Of a stretch of DNA of 6,618 bases, positions 5,822 through 6,618 are shown in pieces. Source of the DNA: Promethearchaeota archaeon. Lineage in GTDB: Archaea; Asgardarchaeota; Lokiarchaeia; Sigyniarchaeales; SOKP01. Position numbers and translations under genes: made by a program. Below the pieces are notes generated by a model. It was given only the letters and a program-made list of their open reading frames with translations. It was not told where the DNA came from and ran no database searches. Positions within the stretch are counted from its first letter, which is position 1. Each line of letters starts with the position of its first letter. The DNA is taken from assembly GCA_030615145.1 (NCBI GenBank), contig JAUWZT010000194.1:1-6618 (forward strand). The letters are read 5' to 3'.

Positions 5822-6370
5822 ATGTTTAAGATATCTGATTATAATATTGGGTATGTTGTAAAAGATCAGTTTGAGGGAGTCACTAGGGAATTACTGAGGT
5901 TATACGCAAAAGCATCCGGCGATACTAACCCAATCCATACCAATGATGCTGTTGCTGAACGAGCAGGGCTAAAAGGGATTATAGCACATGGCTTATTTTC
6001 TACAGGTTTAATCACAAAACTATTTGAAGACCATCTGGAGCATGGGAAGTCAGGAAAATTAATAGAGGTCAATATAGAAATGCGAGGAATGGTAAGGTGT
6101 GGAGATCTAATTATTACTGAAGCTACTGTTAAAAAAATTGAAGGAAAGAAGGTATTTTTTGAAGTTGAACAACGGACGATAACAAAAGTAAACATTAAAG
6201 ATGCAAATGGAAATCTTGTGAGGCAATTCGAAGCAGGGGAGAGAGGTTATATTTCTGAAAAAGATATTGAAAGGGGACTTGTTAAAACTAAGGATGTTCC
6301 AGAAGGAATTCTTACATATAGGGAGAGGATTTCTACTCCTGGAACTGCAATAATAGAGTTATTCGAGTGA
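5822..6370 (+). CDS. MaoC-family dehydratase / (R)-specific enoyl-CoA hydratase, catalytic subunit
   Basis: This 182-residue hot-dog protein carries the complete hydratase-2 signature YAKASGDTNPIHTNDAVA (28-45), with the catalytic dyad Asp34 and His39, followed by AGLKGIIAHGLFSTGL (48-63), the family's G-x-x-A-H-G-(L/M) active-site helix. Such enzymes add water to trans-2-enoyl-CoA, or remove it from (R)-3-hydroxyacyl thioesters. The core MaoC domain covers roughly residues 8-150. A C-terminal tail of about 35 residues (EKDIERGLVK onward) is not part of the usual domain. It is read after the partner gene with one base between stop and start and a strong ribosome binding site, so equal co-production and complex formation are likely. 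Possible roles are archaeal fatty-acid or polyhydroxyalkanoate metabolism or a beta-oxidation-like route; the sequence does not decide between them. Intact. Confidence 0.87.
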   Translation: MFKISDYNIGYVVKDQFEGVTRELLRLYAKASGDTNPIHTNDAVAERAGLKGIIAHGLFSTGLITKLFEDHLEHGKSGKLIEVNIEMRGMVRCGDLIITEATVKKIEGKKVFFEVEQRTITKVNIKDANGNLVRQFEAGERGYISEKDIERGLVKTKDVPEGILTYRERISTPGTAIIELFE

Positions 6371-6401
6371 CCATTCATTTGATAAATTATAATTATTATA
6401 C

Positions 6402-6413
6402 TTTTTTTTTTTT
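6402..6413 (+). terminator. T12 poly-T transcription terminator
   Basis: Twelve uninterrupted T residues, followed by GTTT, begin 31 bases after the stop of the dehydratase gene. A long U tract is the standard intrinsic terminator of archaeal RNA polymerase and no stem-loop is needed. It closes the dehydratase operon and isolates the gene at the right edge. Confidence 0.65.
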
Positions 6414-6501
6414 GTTTCTCATCTCATTAATTTTAAAAAACCTAATTTTCTTGTTTTAATTGAAAAACATTTTTAAGGATTAACATCAAAAGAATAATTG
6501 G

Positions 6502-6510
6502 TTTAATAAT
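6502..6510 (+). promoter_or_regulatory. Possible TATA box for the right-edge gene
   Basis: TTTAATAAT is centred about 27 bases before a TTG at 6533, the distance expected for a leaderless archaeal transcript. This is the main support for the TTG start. A second AT-rich site, AATTATAAA (6513-6521), is closer and would suit the CTG at 6542. Confidence 0.3.
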
Positions 6511-6532
6511 AGAATTATAAACTTGTAGGCTC

Positions 6533-6618
6533 TTGACTATTCTGACTTTAGATATAAAAAAGGTTGAAGATCTAATTTTAAGTGGTAGCTATAAAAAAGC
6601 AGCTGATGAGTTATTTGA
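6533..6618 (+). CDS. Start of a TPR-like repeat protein (cut by right edge)
   Basis: An open frame runs from a stop at 6518-6520 to the window end and reads LTILTLDIKKVEDLILSGSY from the TTG at 6533, then KKAADELF. The segment VEDLILSGSYKKAADELF has the helix-turn-helix look of a tetratricopeptide-type repeat, with a G-x-Y-x-x-A turn like those of the protein at 272-1633. There is no ATG in the visible frame. TTG (6533) is the best start because a TATA-like box lies 27 bases before it, with CTG (6542) the alternative. Only 28 codons are visible, so both the coding nature and the start are provisional and no function can be given. Confidence 0.5.
   Translation, partial: MTILTLDIKKVEDLILSGSYKKAADELF

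Noticed and set aside
5866..6195. Minus-strand open frame of 109 codons opposite the MaoC gene
   Set aside because: The plus strand carries the full hydratase-2 signature here; the antisense product is a composition artefact.

Overview
The window looks like a piece of an AT-rich archaeal genome, most likely from an Asgard archaeon of the Lokiarchaeia type. This placement is an inference. It rests on an archaeal-style Nog1 GTPase, a pair of methanofuran-biosynthesis genes (mfnF and mfnE), TATA-like boxes about 25-30 bases before several starts with no ribosome binding site, poly-T tracts after genes, and proteins built of TPR-like repeats with charged linkers. There is no rRNA or tRNA gene and no marker that settles the lineage.

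Layout, left to right. Positions 1-158 (minus strand) hold the first 52 codons of aspartate-semialdehyde dehydrogenase, running off the left edge. A divergent promoter region (159-271) separates it from a series of plus-strand genes. These are: a 453-residue protein with four TPR-like helical repeats (272-1633); a Nog1-family GTPase for large-subunit ribosome assembly (1688-2728); a VOC/methylmalonyl-CoA-epimerase-like gene cut short by an in-frame TAA (2848-3237), with its missing C-terminal end still readable to 3318; mfnF (3394-4473) and mfnE (4488-5225), 14 bases apart; two hot-dog-fold dehydratase genes one base apart (5320-5820 and 5822-6370); a T12 terminator; and the start of another repeat protein running off the right edge (about 6533-6618).

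How the genes work together. MfnE and MfnF catalyse two consecutive steps of methanofuran assembly: phosphorylation of the aminomethylfuran phosphate, then coupling to gamma-glutamyl-tyramine. Their presence implies that the host makes methanofuran and uses a tetrahydromethanopterin-type C1 (archaeal Wood-Ljungdahl) pathway. The two dehydratase genes look like the non-catalytic and catalytic halves of one heterodimeric (R)-specific enoyl-thioester hydratase/dehydratase. The VOC protein may also act in acyl-CoA metabolism. The other genes seem to be unlinked single transcription units.

The main oddity is the in-frame stop in the VOC gene, which removes the last beta strand and a likely metal-binding glutamate. 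No CRISPR array, insertion sequence or phage module was seen. All gaps between genes are shorter than 300 bases.
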